Shown here in pieces: positions 33,804 through 43,135 of a stretch of DNA of 64,000 nt; the stretch's first letter is position 1; the number at the start of each line of letters is the position of its first letter. The position numbers and the translations under genes were made by a program. The notes below the pieces were generated by a model, which was not told where the DNA came from, ran no database searches, and saw only the letters and a list, made by a program, of their open reading frames with translations. Source of the stretch: Corynebacterium freneyi (lineage in GTDB: Bacteria; Actinomycetota; Actinomycetes; Mycobacteriales; Mycobacteriaceae); assembly GCF_030408835.1 (NCBI RefSeq), contig NZ_CP047357.1:310001-374000 (forward strand), given 5' to 3'.

Positions 33804-36544
33804 TGCGGGACCTCATCATCTTCCTCGGCCACGGCGCCGGCCCGAACGCGATCCGCTCGAATCTCGTGGACCTGGCGAGCCTGGGGCTGGTGACCCGCTT
33901 CCATTGGATCGACACCGCGTCGTCGGGCAACGAGATCGAGGTCATCGAACACGACGAGGCCGACGGCGTGAGCATCGGCATGCAGCGGATCAGCGATGCG
34001 CTGCGCGTCGACGGTGGCCGCCGTGTTCTCCTCGTCGCGCTCGACGAACCCGATGACCGGGGATCGACCATCGACGTCGACGCCGTAATGAGGTGGACGA
34101 ACGCCGTCGACGGGATCCTGTCGTCGTCAAGCGAACGCGTCCACCTGGTGCTGCCCCGCCTGCCCCTGCCGCGAACCGCACCGGCGCGCCTGGTCGGCTG
34201 GACCACCCTGGTGCTGGCCCCCGAAGACTCCGATTCGCCCTCCGACGCGAAGGACCCGCAGCACCGCGCCGACGGCCCCGACGCGCTGGCCCGCTACGCG
34301 GCGCCGGCCGTGGCGGGACTGACCGGGCTGTGGACCGGCTCCACCGCAACCCCCGTCCTCGACGGCCCGCGTGGCGCGATGGCCTCCGGCGAGGGCGGCG
34401 TCGTGCGACTGACGCGCGTCTACCACCGCCGCATCGACACCACCGAGATGGAGGCCGGCATCCGCCGCCGCACCCTCGACGTCACCGAGCGCGTGCCCCA
34501 GCCCGTGCGCGAAGGCAACCGGCGCGTCATCATCGCCGACGACGACGCCGAAATCACCGGCAAGATGACCGCCGGCTTCTCCCGCGCCGCCGAGCCGTTC
34601 CTGCTCAACAAGATGCAGCCGTACCAGAACGCCACCGCGTCGCAGGTCGGGGCCTGGGAGACGCTGAAGCGGTTCTTCTCGTTCTTCTTCAAGGCGGTCA
34701 TCGGCACTCCCGGCGACTGGTTGGCCGCGGGCTCCGCGACCGTCCAGCGCGGTTTCGCCCGCATGGTGCAAAACACCCTGTACGGGCAGGATTCCGCCAT
34801 CGAGGTCGTCTGCGGCCGGCACTCCGGCGCGCGCCGCGGCGGATCCATCGACGAGGTGAGCGCGGCGAGCAGCCACCTCCGCGAGCGGCTCGACCGGGCC
34901 GACGCCCAGATCCGCATCGGTGAACCGCCGACGCTGACCCGGATGTGGCGCGCCTACGCCAACACCTGCCTGACCCTCGTCGACGGCGGCGAGCGCGAGC
35001 AGGATCTGCTTGCCGCGCCCCGCGATCACTACGGCAACGGCGTCGTCGTCGAGCGGCCCGGACTGGCCGTGCCCGATGCCGCCGACCGATTCGACGGCGA
35101 ACACCCCACGCTGCGGTCCATGCTCGGAGATTCCCTCGGCGCCACGACCATCGCCCCGTTCGACCCGCACGGGGCGGCGGCCTACGCCAACGCCCTGGAC
35201 TACGTCGCGAACAAGACCACCGACCGGTCGGTGCTCAACCTGCAGGCCCGCTTCGACGAGTGGCGTCGCCGCCATTCGACCAGCTTCGCGTGGCGCATCG
35301 GCGACATGCTGTCCGGATTCCTGGAAGAGGCCCGCTCGCGTGCCGCCGGCTGCGGCGAGCAACTGCGGGGATTCCAGGAGGAGCTCGAGGCGCTCGGCGC
35401 CGACGATGGCGAGGCGAGCCGCCGGCTGGCGCGCCGCCTGCGGATCCTCATGGCCGTGTGGGCGGTGCTGTCCCTGTGCGTCGGCTACCTGGTCTTCGCG
35501 CACTACGAGCCCCGGGTCCGGATCCCGGTCCTGGAGCCGTCCCTCGCGTGGAACTGGGGCCTGCTCGTGTTTCTGCTGGTGACGGTGGTCATCCTGGGCA
35601 TACAGATGCTCGTGTTCGCGAAGGCCCAGCGGGGCATCTTCGATCGGATCACCAGGCGCGCCCTTCTCGCGGAAAACGAGCGCATCGCCGCGGAGAACCT
35701 GGCCATGGCGATCGGCGACGTCGAGAAGTGCGCCCGTTCCTACTCTCAGCACCAGTCGTGGAGCGCGATCCTCGGTCGGGCGCTGTCGAGCCCGTTCGGG
35801 TCCGCGATCGGCGCGGACGCTCCGCTGCGGATCCCGCACGCCGGGCTGCCCCGGTCCACGGTCATCGCCGAGGCGGTCATCGACGATCGCCGGGCCCAGG
35901 AGGCCGTCCAGCGTCTGCGCGACCGGGTGTTCCCGGCCTCGTGGGCGCAGGATTCGCTGAACAACCTCATCGCCGCCGCACGCGTCGAGGTCCAGGCCAG
36001 CGGGGTCATGATCCCCGACGACTACGAGCTGTACGGGGCCATGGGCCGCGGATCGAAATCGCCGCTCGACCGCATCGCGCAGGTGGCGGTCGACGCGGAG
36101 CTGGATCGCAGCCATGAGGCCGATGAAGCGTGGGCGGAGGCCCTGGAGCGACTGTCGTCGTCCGGCGGCGCCGACGATCTCGTGCGCACGCTGCGCATGT
36201 GGGAGGACGGCAGGGAACGGGAGATTCCCGGCGACCGGCTTTTCGACGGCCTCGACGCGGGCTCCAGCATCGGATTCTCCGGTTCGGCCATGACTGCCGT
36301 GGGCCACAACCAGGGCGGCACCGAGATCGATGCCGAGGTCAGTTCGGTGCATCGCGAACCGTCGTCGGCCAACGACGGCGTGAAGACGCTGTCCAAGTCC
36401 GTCACGGTCGTGCAGTACGGCAGGACCGCGCAGGGCGACTGGATCACGTCCGGGGAGGCCCCGGCGACGTCGAAGGCGCCGGAGGGGGATCGAGGCCCGG
36501 GCGAGCATCGGCTGCCGTCGATCTTCGGCAACGACATCGTGTGA
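33803..36544 (+). CDS. Two-helix membrane protein of the tubulin-like operon
   Basis: This 913-residue protein is not recognised. A ~215-residue N-terminal domain opens with an alternating strand-helix pattern (MRDLIIFLGHGAGPNAIRSN, then RRVLLVALDEP and RVHLVLPRLPL), suggestive of an alpha/beta sandwich. A long helical middle region follows. Two transmembrane helices lie near residues 551-570 (RILMAVWAVLSLCVGYLVF) and 583-607 (WGLLVFLLVTVVILGIQMLVF), then a cytoplasmic helical and disordered tail. Both ends are predicted inside, so it could link the tubulin-like protein to the membrane. ATG 33803 overlaps the tubulin-like gene's stop (TGATG), implying coupled synthesis and perhaps fixed stoichiometry. 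Confidence 0.8.
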   Translation: MRDLIIFLGHGAGPNAIRSNLVDLASLGLVTRFHWIDTASSGNEIEVIEHDEADGVSIGMQRISDALRVDGGRRVLLVALDEPDDRGSTIDVDAVMRWTNAVDGILSSSSERVHLVLPRLPLPRTAPARLVGWTTLVLAPEDSDSPSDAKDPQHRADGPDALARYAAPAVAGLTGLWTGSTATPVLDGPRGAMASGEGGVVRLTRVYHRRIDTTEMEAGIRRRTLDVTERVPQPVREGNRRVIIADDDAEITGKMTAGFSRAAEPFLLNKMQPYQNATASQVGAWETLKRFFSFFFKAVIGTPGDWLAAGSATVQRGFARMVQNTLYGQDSAIEVVCGRHSGARRGGSIDEVSAASSHLRERLDRADAQIRIGEPPTLTRMWRAYANTCLTLVDGGEREQDLLAAPRDHYGNGVVVERPGLAVPDAADRFDGEHPTLRSMLGDSLGATTIAPFDPHGAAAYANALDYVANKTTDRSVLNLQARFDEWRRRHSTSFAWRIGDMLSGFLEEARSRAAGCGEQLRGFQEELEALGADDGEASRRLARRLRILMAVWAVLSLCVGYLVFAHYEPRVRIPVLEPSLAWNWGLLVFLLVTVVILGIQMLVFAKAQRGIFDRITRRALLAENERIAAENLAMAIGDVEKCARSYSQHQSWSAILGRALSSPFGSAIGADAPLRIPHAGLPRSTVIAEAVIDDRRAQEAVQRLRDRVFPASWAQDSLNNLIAAARVEVQASGVMIPDDYELYGAMGRGSKSPLDRIAQVAVDAELDRSHEADEAWAEALERLSSSGGADDLVRTLRMWEDGREREIPGDRLFDGLDAGSSIGFSGSAMTAVGHNQGGTEIDAEVSSVHREPSSANDGVKTLSKSVTVVQYGRTAQGDWITSGEAPATSKAPEGDRGPGEHRLPSIFGNDIV

Positions 36545-36612
36545 TGAACGAGTTCGATGAGCGCGAGCGGGGCAGTCGCCCGGTGAACGCCGACAGTGGA
36601 GGAAGCAAGTGA
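36544..36612 (+). CDS. Possible 22-codon coupling micro-ORF
   Basis: The 64-base gap between two operon genes is bridged exactly by a small ORF. Its ATG overlaps the upstream stop as TGATG, it encodes MNEFDERERGSRPVNADSGG plus two residues, and its TGA overlaps the downstream GTG start as GTGA. The Shine-Dalgarno of the next gene (GGAGGAAG) lies inside it. It may serve only to carry ribosomes across; no product function is claimed. Confidence 0.45.
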   Translation: MNEFDERERGSRPVNADSGGSK

Positions 36613-38990
36613 GCGAAAAGTCCGGGAACGACGACAAGTCCCGTGCTATTTCGGAAGTGCCCGAGTACATCCTCCGGGCGATCGTCCGCATGGGCGAGCC
36701 CTCCGTCCAGGCGATCGAGCGGATCCTGCCGGCGCAGCACAAGAAGCTGGCGCCGGAGATCCACGAGCGGTTGGTGGGAGACAAGCGTCGGGAAGCCGGG
36801 GACGCCCCCGCGGCGGCCGCCGCACCGACCCAGCCGGACGACTCCGGTCAGGCGGCGCCGTCTTCGGGGTGGATGCAGGACAAGCCTCCCGCCTGGTCCA
36901 CCCCGTCCGAGTCGCGCCCGTCCGGGGCCAACCCCGCCTGGGAATCCGCCCCACCGCAGGTTCCTCCGACGGGCGGCGCCCCCGCGTCGGCTGCGCCGTC
37001 GGGGCCGGGCCCCGTGCACCCCGGGCCCGAATCGACTCCGGCCGCACCCGCCGCGCCCGGGGCTCCCGGGGCTTCCGCTGCGTCCCGGGCTCCTGCGGCA
37101 CCCGCGGCAGACGCCCGTCCCGCTCCGACGGCCGAGGAACGGCAGGAGCCCGCGGAACCGGAGGTGACGGTCAACCCGCTCGTCGCGGGATTCGAGCGGT
37201 ACCTCGAAGGTGGCGCCGGAGTGGAATCCGTCATGAATCCGGGTGACCGCCTGGATCTGGACAACACCGTCTTCGACCAGTACGAATTCGGAGAATCCTC
37301 GAAGGTCGGCGCCGAAGGCATCAAGGTGCGGCACCGGGGCAGGGGAGACGCCGCGAAGATCGAGGTGACGTGGAAGCGTCCCTCCTGGGTGAACGACGGC
37401 GACATCGTCGTCTACCGCGTGATCGCCTCGGACCGGATCGTGGCGCCCTCACCGGAAGCCGGGGATCTCGTGCTGTGCACGGTGGGCCACGGCTTCGAGG
37501 AGCCGGTGCCCTCTCGCATCGCATTCCGCCACTACCAGGTGTGGGTCAACGTCGGCGAGGACCACGGCAGCGCCCTGCGGTCCCAGCCCCGGCTCGTCGG
37601 CGAGGACATCTGCGTTCTCCCGGTCCCCGGCGTCGACATCACGGTGTCGGCGGGCGTCGTCGAGGGCAAGTGGGATTTCCTCGACGGCTATTCGGAGATT
37701 CGCGTGTTCGCGAGCCCGGCGGACTCCCCGGAACCCGTGGACTCGCCCGCCAATCAGCTGTTCGAGGGCGTGACCAAGAAGGGGTTCGAACACAAGTCGC
37801 CCATCCGCGGTGACCGCATGCGCTTCGCCATCACCCCCGCCGTCGAGTTCCGGGGAACCAAGGAAGTGTGCACCCGCCCCGACGTCCACGAGATCTTCAT
37901 CACCGCGGAATTGGAGAAGGTCAGCCTGGAAATGGCCCGGGGCGTCAACGTCGGCGGCGACGAGCGCATCCACATCACGTTCTTCTCTCCGGCCGCGGGA
38001 CAGGTGAAGATCTACCTGAGCCCCAGCGCCCCTTCTCCGGGCCTGTCGTTCCAGGCCGTGCCCGTCGAGGCATTGGGGCGCGATCAGGCGTTGGCCGAGG
38101 GCCGCGTCGTCGCCGACGAGCAGAACCCGGAAGGCGAACAGATCGACGTCCAGCCGATGTGGCCTGCCGAATGGGACGAAGTCCACATCACGCCGGTGAC
38201 CATCGTCGACGACATGGCCGTCGTCGGCGACACCGAAGTGCTGCAGCGGGTCCGGCCGATCGAGCACGCGAAGCTGGTAGAGCGCACCGACAGCCAGCTG
38301 GTCACCTTCGAATGGCCGGCCGGAGCGTCCATGGTGAAGATCGAAACGGCTCCGACCGGTTCGACGGCGCCCGAGGACCGGACGGCGCACACGGAGTACG
38401 ACGAAAAGCGGTACCGCCGCGATGGCGGAGTCCGCCTCCACCTCAACTCCTACGGCGAAAACGTCCTGCTGACCCCGCGCAGCATGTACGCGGGCAGGGA
38501 AACCAGCGCCACCCCCACCGTGCTGGCGTACCGGGGGCTGCGCCAGTACCGGTACAGCCTGTCCAACGAGCATGGCGGCATCGTCCTTCGGCTGTGGTGC
38601 GAGGGCGGCGACGACCGCAACCCGCCGACCTTCACGCTCGTGCATCACCCGGTCCGATTCCCGCTGTCGCTGGAGGACGCCATGGAGCAGGGCGCCGGGG
38701 AGTGCCGCGTGGCGCAGATCCTGCCGGGGCAGACGACGACGTTCGGCGAACCCTCCCGGCTCATCCGGCCCGATCGTCTGCCCGACCAGAACGACCGGAC
38801 GGAGAGCGCGACCTGGTTCCTGCCTCCCGAGGAGATCATGCGCATGCGGCCGGGCCAGTGGTTCCGCCTGTTCATCGTGGACTCCGGGATGCCCGGCGGC
38901 GGCCACGACCCCGATGGTCCGCGGCGCATCGTCACCGATGTCGGCAACCCCATGCCCTTCGTCCATCCGAGCATGTGGGGCGCACGATGA
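36609..38990 (+). CDS. Multi-domain beta-sandwich protein of the operon
   Basis: This is a 793-residue soluble protein. Residues 1-57 form a helical domain (VPEYILRAIVRMGEPSVQAI and LPAQHKKLAPEIHERLVG). Residues ~60-185 form a Pro/Ala-rich linker. The rest is an array of about five beta-rich segments, each with a strand resembling fibronectin III B/C strands: KIEVTWKRPSWVNDGDIVVY, HITFFSPAAGQVKIYL and VTFEWPAGASMVKIE. The Fn3-like fold is inferred from pattern only. It has no signal peptide and no transmembrane segment. It could be a scaffold linking GTPase and VWA components. GTG 36609 follows GGAGGAAG; the stop overlaps the next start (ATGA). Confidence 0.75.
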   Translation: MSEKSGNDDKSRAISEVPEYILRAIVRMGEPSVQAIERILPAQHKKLAPEIHERLVGDKRREAGDAPAAAAAPTQPDDSGQAAPSSGWMQDKPPAWSTPSESRPSGANPAWESAPPQVPPTGGAPASAAPSGPGPVHPGPESTPAAPAAPGAPGASAASRAPAAPAADARPAPTAEERQEPAEPEVTVNPLVAGFERYLEGGAGVESVMNPGDRLDLDNTVFDQYEFGESSKVGAEGIKVRHRGRGDAAKIEVTWKRPSWVNDGDIVVYRVIASDRIVAPSPEAGDLVLCTVGHGFEEPVPSRIAFRHYQVWVNVGEDHGSALRSQPRLVGEDICVLPVPGVDITVSAGVVEGKWDFLDGYSEIRVFASPADSPEPVDSPANQLFEGVTKKGFEHKSPIRGDRMRFAITPAVEFRGTKEVCTRPDVHEIFITAELEKVSLEMARGVNVGGDERIHITFFSPAAGQVKIYLSPSAPSPGLSFQAVPVEALGRDQALAEGRVVADEQNPEGEQIDVQPMWPAEWDEVHITPVTIVDDMAVVGDTEVLQRVRPIEHAKLVERTDSQLVTFEWPAGASMVKIETAPTGSTAPEDRTAHTEYDEKRYRRDGGVRLHLNSYGENVLLTPRSMYAGRETSATPTVLAYRGLRQYRYSLSNEHGGIVLRLWCEGGDDRNPPTFTLVHHPVRFPLSLEDAMEQGAGECRVAQILPGQTTTFGEPSRLIRPDRLPDQNDRTESATWFLPPEEIMRMRPGQWFRLFIVDSGMPGGGHDPDGPRRIVTDVGNPMPFVHPSMWGAR

Positions 38991-41539
38991 GCGCGGTCGA
39001 GCTGCTGACGTACGCGTCGTTCGCGGTGCCCGGCGGACGGGGCGGTTGGGGCGTCGGGCAACGTGGCCGGGGCCTGACGGATGAAGAGGTGCGCAAGCTC
39101 ACCGAGCAGGTGCCGACCCGCATAGACGGGACGACGCCGGTGCCCCAGTACCCTTCGGCCGACGACATCAGCGGGTTGCAGCGGCGCATGGCGTGGACCC
39201 GCGCCCCGTGGCCGGGCGATGATCGGGTGTTCTGGTTTTCGTCCCCGGCCGGCGAGGACGCCACGGGACGGGCGGGCAACGTGTTCACGCAGGTTCACGT
39301 GTTCCGTGGCGGCGTCGGGGAATTCCCGGTGCTGTGGCCCAGCGACCTGATGTTTTCCCCGGCCCTCCGGTTCCCGTTCGGTGCCAGGGAGGTCAATTCG
39401 ACCACCGTGCCGGAGGGCGTTCCGCCGCTCGGCCCGCTCGCGGTTCCCGGCAAGCTGTGGCCGTGGATCTTCGCGGATTGCGAGGTCGATCGTCGTGCCG
39501 TGCTCGGCGCGATTCTCGACGGGTGCGCGGACGGTCGCCTCGTGGCGGTGGCGTGTCCTCCCGAGGATGCGGCGATGTGGGTTGCGGCGGTGTGCCAGGC
39601 GCAGTCGCCCGCGACCGCCCGCGATTTCTCGTGGTCGACGTTCGAGCGGGCCCGTTCCCTGGGCACCGCCCGGTCTCGCGGCGTGTCGCTTGCGTGCATT
39701 CCGTTGGAGGACGCGGCCGAGGCCGCCGAGGTGCCCGACGTCATCGTCGTCTCCACCGAGGAGACTCCGGAGATGGGGGTGTACGGCGGCGCCTCGACGA
39801 TGGTCGGCGGGACGCCGCTGACGGTGTCGGAGTGGTCGACGCTGTTGTCGTTCATGTTCCTGATGCCCGACGAGGCCATGCATTTCTCCCACTTGCTGCG
39901 TTCGGGGGAGGTGCCGGTCGCCGTCGGCGGTGATCCCGCCTGGCAGTTGGCCGCCGTGGCGGTGACGAACGAGGAGTTGAGGTCGGCTGCGCGGGACCCG
40001 TTGCTCGGTCTGCTGTCCCGGCCCGGGGATGCCCCGGAGAACATGGACGAGGTGTTTCCCGTCGGCGTCGCCGATGCCCTCGCCGATGAGTTGCTCGCCG
40101 ACGACGGGGCGGGGCCCGAGTCGCTGTCGGTGCTCGCGACGCTGGCTTCGGCCGGGCTTTTCGACGATCCCGACCGCCGGGAGGAAGCGTTCGCGTTCCT
40201 GGAGCGGCGTGGGCTCGGAGCCGCGGTCGTCCGCGGCGATGAGAGCGTGCTGGCCACGTCGATCGGGACGGACAATCCGTTGGTGAGCGTGCTGCGGGAG
40301 ATCACGGCGACGGATGGGGCGTTGCATGAGGCGATCGCCGGAGGCATCGGCTTGCCCGTGGCGGCGGCAGAGTGGTTGGGCGTGCCGCAGGTGGCGGAGC
40401 GTTTCCTGGCCACGATGCGCGGCACCGCCCCAGACGAGTTCAAGGCTCCCGTGTGGGAGGGAGACCTCATCGGTGCGTGGGTGCTGGGCGCGATGTCGGA
40501 TGTGGGCGGGCCCGCGGGCGACGTGTTCGGCGATGCCTCGGGTGCCGGCGATTGGCAGGCGGGGGATTGGTCCGCGCCGTCGTCCATGCCGTCGCCGGAG
40601 ATGACGGTGTTCGGGCTCAACTCCCTGGTGGAATCCCTGGGAGACCGGGCCACCGGTTTGACGCCGGTGGTGGAGCGGGAGCTGTCCCGCATGTCGGAGC
40701 CGGAGCGGCGGCTGTTGGCCGAGGGCCCCTGGCGCCCGGAGCTGGAGAAGGCAGTTACCGAGCGGGGAAACCGCACCACCACCGGTGAGTCCGAGGCATG
40801 GGGTCGCAACCCCGGGTGGGAAGCGGACGATGCGCAGACTGCGGCCATCCGGCCGGATCAGGCCCCGGTGCATCGACAGGACGAGGGGCAACGAGGCGAG
40901 GAACACGCCTCGGCCCGGACACCGCGTCAGCCGCGGAGGCATGAACTGGTCCCCGCCTTCGTCCGGTACTTCGACCCCCGCCAGATCGCGGAGATCGAGA
41001 ATTACGCGGGACCGGAGCTCGGCGAGAAGATTGGGCACGTGTTCGGCCTGAGGTCGAAACCGCCGGCCTGGTCCACTCTCGGTGAGGTCCTGCTCACCGC
41101 TCAGCGGGATGAACTTCCGGACATGGATCGGATCCGGCGCGTCGTGCTGGCGTCGGCGTTGTCGGAATCCCTGTTGCGCAAGTGGTATTCCGACACCCGG
41201 AATCTGCCGTGGTGGCTGCTCGACGACATGCGTGACGACGAACTGCGCGACGTGCTCGACATGGCGGTCGACATGGTGCGGCGCAGCGAAAGGTTCCGCG
41301 CGGGTGCCGTCGGCGAACTCAACGGCGACGACCCGCCGCCGGAGGCCCGCAAGCTGGTGGCGGAAGCCAAGGCCGTGCTCGACGGGGACCTTGCGGTACG
41401 GCACTCGACGCGGGGAAGAACCCCGCGCGACATCCCGGCGGGCGACGGGTTCGACGGTGGCCGCAGGCACCGGGACGGCGTGCCCGGAAACGGCCAACTT
41501 TTCGGCAAACTCCGTCGACGTTCCGATGACCACAGGTAG
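38987..41539 (+). CDS. GTPase-associated protein 1 (GAP1)-like protein
   Basis: This is an 850-residue soluble protein. The N-terminal ~130 residues read like the GAP1-N2 domain: ELLTYASFAVPGGRGGWGV with a Gly-rich turn, RRMAWTRAPW, and RVFWFSSPAGEDATGRAGNV leading into FTQVHVF. A middle region with VPGKLWPWIFADCE follows, then a long helical C-terminal half. Pfam GAP1 domains are named for association with double-GTPase proteins, and such a GTPase gene lies two genes downstream, which supports the call. The likely role is as a partner or adaptor of that GTPase; no enzymatic residues are evident. The ATG overlaps the previous stop as ATGA. The assignment is from memory of the family and needs a profile search. 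Confidence 0.72.
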   Translation: MSAVELLTYASFAVPGGRGGWGVGQRGRGLTDEEVRKLTEQVPTRIDGTTPVPQYPSADDISGLQRRMAWTRAPWPGDDRVFWFSSPAGEDATGRAGNVFTQVHVFRGGVGEFPVLWPSDLMFSPALRFPFGAREVNSTTVPEGVPPLGPLAVPGKLWPWIFADCEVDRRAVLGAILDGCADGRLVAVACPPEDAAMWVAAVCQAQSPATARDFSWSTFERARSLGTARSRGVSLACIPLEDAAEAAEVPDVIVVSTEETPEMGVYGGASTMVGGTPLTVSEWSTLLSFMFLMPDEAMHFSHLLRSGEVPVAVGGDPAWQLAAVAVTNEELRSAARDPLLGLLSRPGDAPENMDEVFPVGVADALADELLADDGAGPESLSVLATLASAGLFDDPDRREEAFAFLERRGLGAAVVRGDESVLATSIGTDNPLVSVLREITATDGALHEAIAGGIGLPVAAAEWLGVPQVAERFLATMRGTAPDEFKAPVWEGDLIGAWVLGAMSDVGGPAGDVFGDASGAGDWQAGDWSAPSSMPSPEMTVFGLNSLVESLGDRATGLTPVVERELSRMSEPERRLLAEGPWRPELEKAVTERGNRTTTGESEAWGRNPGWEADDAQTAAIRPDQAPVHRQDEGQRGEEHASARTPRQPRRHELVPAFVRYFDPRQIAEIENYAGPELGEKIGHVFGLRSKPPAWSTLGEVLLTAQRDELPDMDRIRRVVLASALSESLLRKWYSDTRNLPWWLLDDMRDDELRDVLDMAVDMVRRSERFRAGAVGELNGDDPPPEARKLVAEAKAVLDGDLAVRHSTRGRTPRDIPAGDGFDGGRRHRDGVPGNGQLFGKLRRRSDDHR

Positions 41540-41548
41540 GAGAAGAAC

Positions 41549-43135
41549 ATGTCAGTGAATTCCCTCGGAGAGGGCCAGGAGTTTCGCATGTCGGCCCGCG
41601 GCATGTTCCAGGTCCAGGCCCATTCGCTTGGTTCCCGGGAGCCCGTGCGGCTGGAGCTGCGCGGCGACGCCGACGCCAACCGCGTGGACGACTCGACCCT
41701 GAAGGTCATAGGGGCCGGTTCGTCGTCGCAGGTCGTGCTCAGGCCGGTCGCGGGCGGCGATTTCGGCCCGGGGCGGTCGGCGCAGGTCATCGTCACCCGC
41801 GGTCGCCCCGGAACGGATTCGGCGCAGAGCATCGAGTTTCCTCGCGTCACCCTCGACGGTCGTTCCGAGGTCGTCGTCGGCCTGATTCGGGCGGAGGGCG
41901 ATGATCTGCTGCTGCGTGCGGAGGGCCTCGTCGCCGAAGGCCGGTTGGACGGCCCGGCGGCCACGGTGCGCGCCGCCGTGCGTTCCGCACTCGACGCGGC
42001 GTCGGTGCACCCGGCCGAAGGGATGGCCATCCGCGTTCACGTCGACAGGTCGGCGTCGATGTCCGCGCCGTCGGTGCTGGCCCGCCTCGCTCCCGCCGTC
42101 GACGTCATCGTCGGCGCGGCCAGCGTCATTCCCGGCACGCCGCGCGTGACGGTCGTCGCGGACGGCGAAACCCGTGTCCTCGACTCCGTCGCCGACCTCG
42201 CGGGAGAGGTCCGGCAGCTCGTGCAGTCCGGGGCCGCCCGCATCGGCGGCGGCGAAACGGTGTCGGACGGCATGGATGACCTGACGTTCGTCATCTCCGA
42301 CGCGGTGCCCGCCGCCGTGGCCGACGGAGACTCGAATGCCGTGTCGCTGTTGCTGCGGGGTGCGTCCCGCCACGGTTCCTCCACCGTCGTCGCCGTCGAC
42401 GATCGTTTGATCGATGCCCTGGAATCGGGCCGGTCGGATGCCATCCGCAGCTCCGTGGAATCCGTGGTCATGGCCATGCGCCGGATCAACGACGGATCCC
42501 GAGGCGCCGCCGCGCCGGCTGCACCCGCTGCCTCCGAGCCCCCGCAGGCCCCGGCCCGGGACGCCGATCCCTTCGGCGGAACGCCCACGTTCGCGGACTC
42601 GTCTCCGTTCGGGCAGGCTCCGGCTTTCGGGGAATCGCAGTCCTTCGGCGAGGCCCCGCGGTTCGGCTCGCCCGAGGGCTTCGGCTCCGACTCCTCGTGG
42701 GGGAACCCTCCGACCTTCGGGGATGCGCCGGCTTCCGCACCCGCCTCCGACGGCACCGCGGAATCCGCCCCGGCGACAGACGACATCGTGGATGCCGACG
42801 CGCCCACCACCCACTTCGCCGCACCGACCGGAACCACGCCGACCGGAACCACGCCGACCGGAACCACGCCGACCGGCAACCGTCCGAGCGGAACCGGGTG
42901 GACCGGGACGTGGGCCGCGCAATCCCCGTCGACGGAAGCGGAATCGGCCGACACCGGTCGGGACACCCCCGGCCGCCACGCGCGGGACGCCGAAGCGGAA
43001 GACGATGGACGTCGTCAAGCACCCGTGTGGCCGACCAGCCCCACCACCCCGACGCAGCGTCCCGGAAACGACATCCGACCCCCCATGTTCGGCGCACCCG
43101 CCGACGACCGCTCCGACGAGGATGACCGCCGATGA
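41549..43135 (+). CDS. Cytoplasmic VWA-like protein with FG and TTPTG repeats
   Basis: This is a 528-residue protein without signal peptide or membrane helix. Residues ~1-125 are beta-rich. A VWA-like domain follows at ~160-310 with the MIDAS start DRSAS in IRVHVDRSASMSAPSV and a later LTFVISDAVP strand. Residues ~335-395 hold FG-type units (PFGGTPTF, SSPFGQAPAFGES, SFGEAPRFG), then a Thr/Pro region with three TTPTG units and an acidic tail. It is the internal counterpart of the exported VWA protein in the same operon. AGGAGAAG precedes ATG 41549, nine bases after the previous stop; the 3' end overlaps the GTPase start (ATGA). Confidence 0.82.
   Translation: MSVNSLGEGQEFRMSARGMFQVQAHSLGSREPVRLELRGDADANRVDDSTLKVIGAGSSSQVVLRPVAGGDFGPGRSAQVIVTRGRPGTDSAQSIEFPRVTLDGRSEVVVGLIRAEGDDLLLRAEGLVAEGRLDGPAATVRAAVRSALDAASVHPAEGMAIRVHVDRSASMSAPSVLARLAPAVDVIVGAASVIPGTPRVTVVADGETRVLDSVADLAGEVRQLVQSGAARIGGGETVSDGMDDLTFVISDAVPAAVADGDSNAVSLLLRGASRHGSSTVVAVDDRLIDALESGRSDAIRSSVESVVMAMRRINDGSRGAAAPAAPAASEPPQAPARDADPFGGTPTFADSSPFGQAPAFGESQSFGEAPRFGSPEGFGSDSSWGNPPTFGDAPASAPASDGTAESAPATDDIVDADAPTTHFAAPTGTTPTGTTPTGTTPTGNRPSGTGWTGTWAAQSPSTEAESADTGRDTPGRHARDAEAEDDGRRQAPVWPTSPTTPTQRPGNDIRPPMFGAPADDRSDEDDRR
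42826..42880 (+). repeat. 15-bp tandem repeat (TTPTG units)
   Basis: GACCGGAACCACGCC occurs three times exactly (42826-42840, 42841-42855, 42856-42870) followed by a partial GACCGGCAAC copy. The perfect identity suggests recent slippage; the copy number should vary among strains without shifting frame. Confidence 0.95.

Noticed and set aside
38645-41533. 962-codon minus-strand ORF opposite the GAP1-like gene
   Set aside because: Low-complexity antisense translation; the plus-strand frame has overlapping start/stop coupling and recognisable segments.
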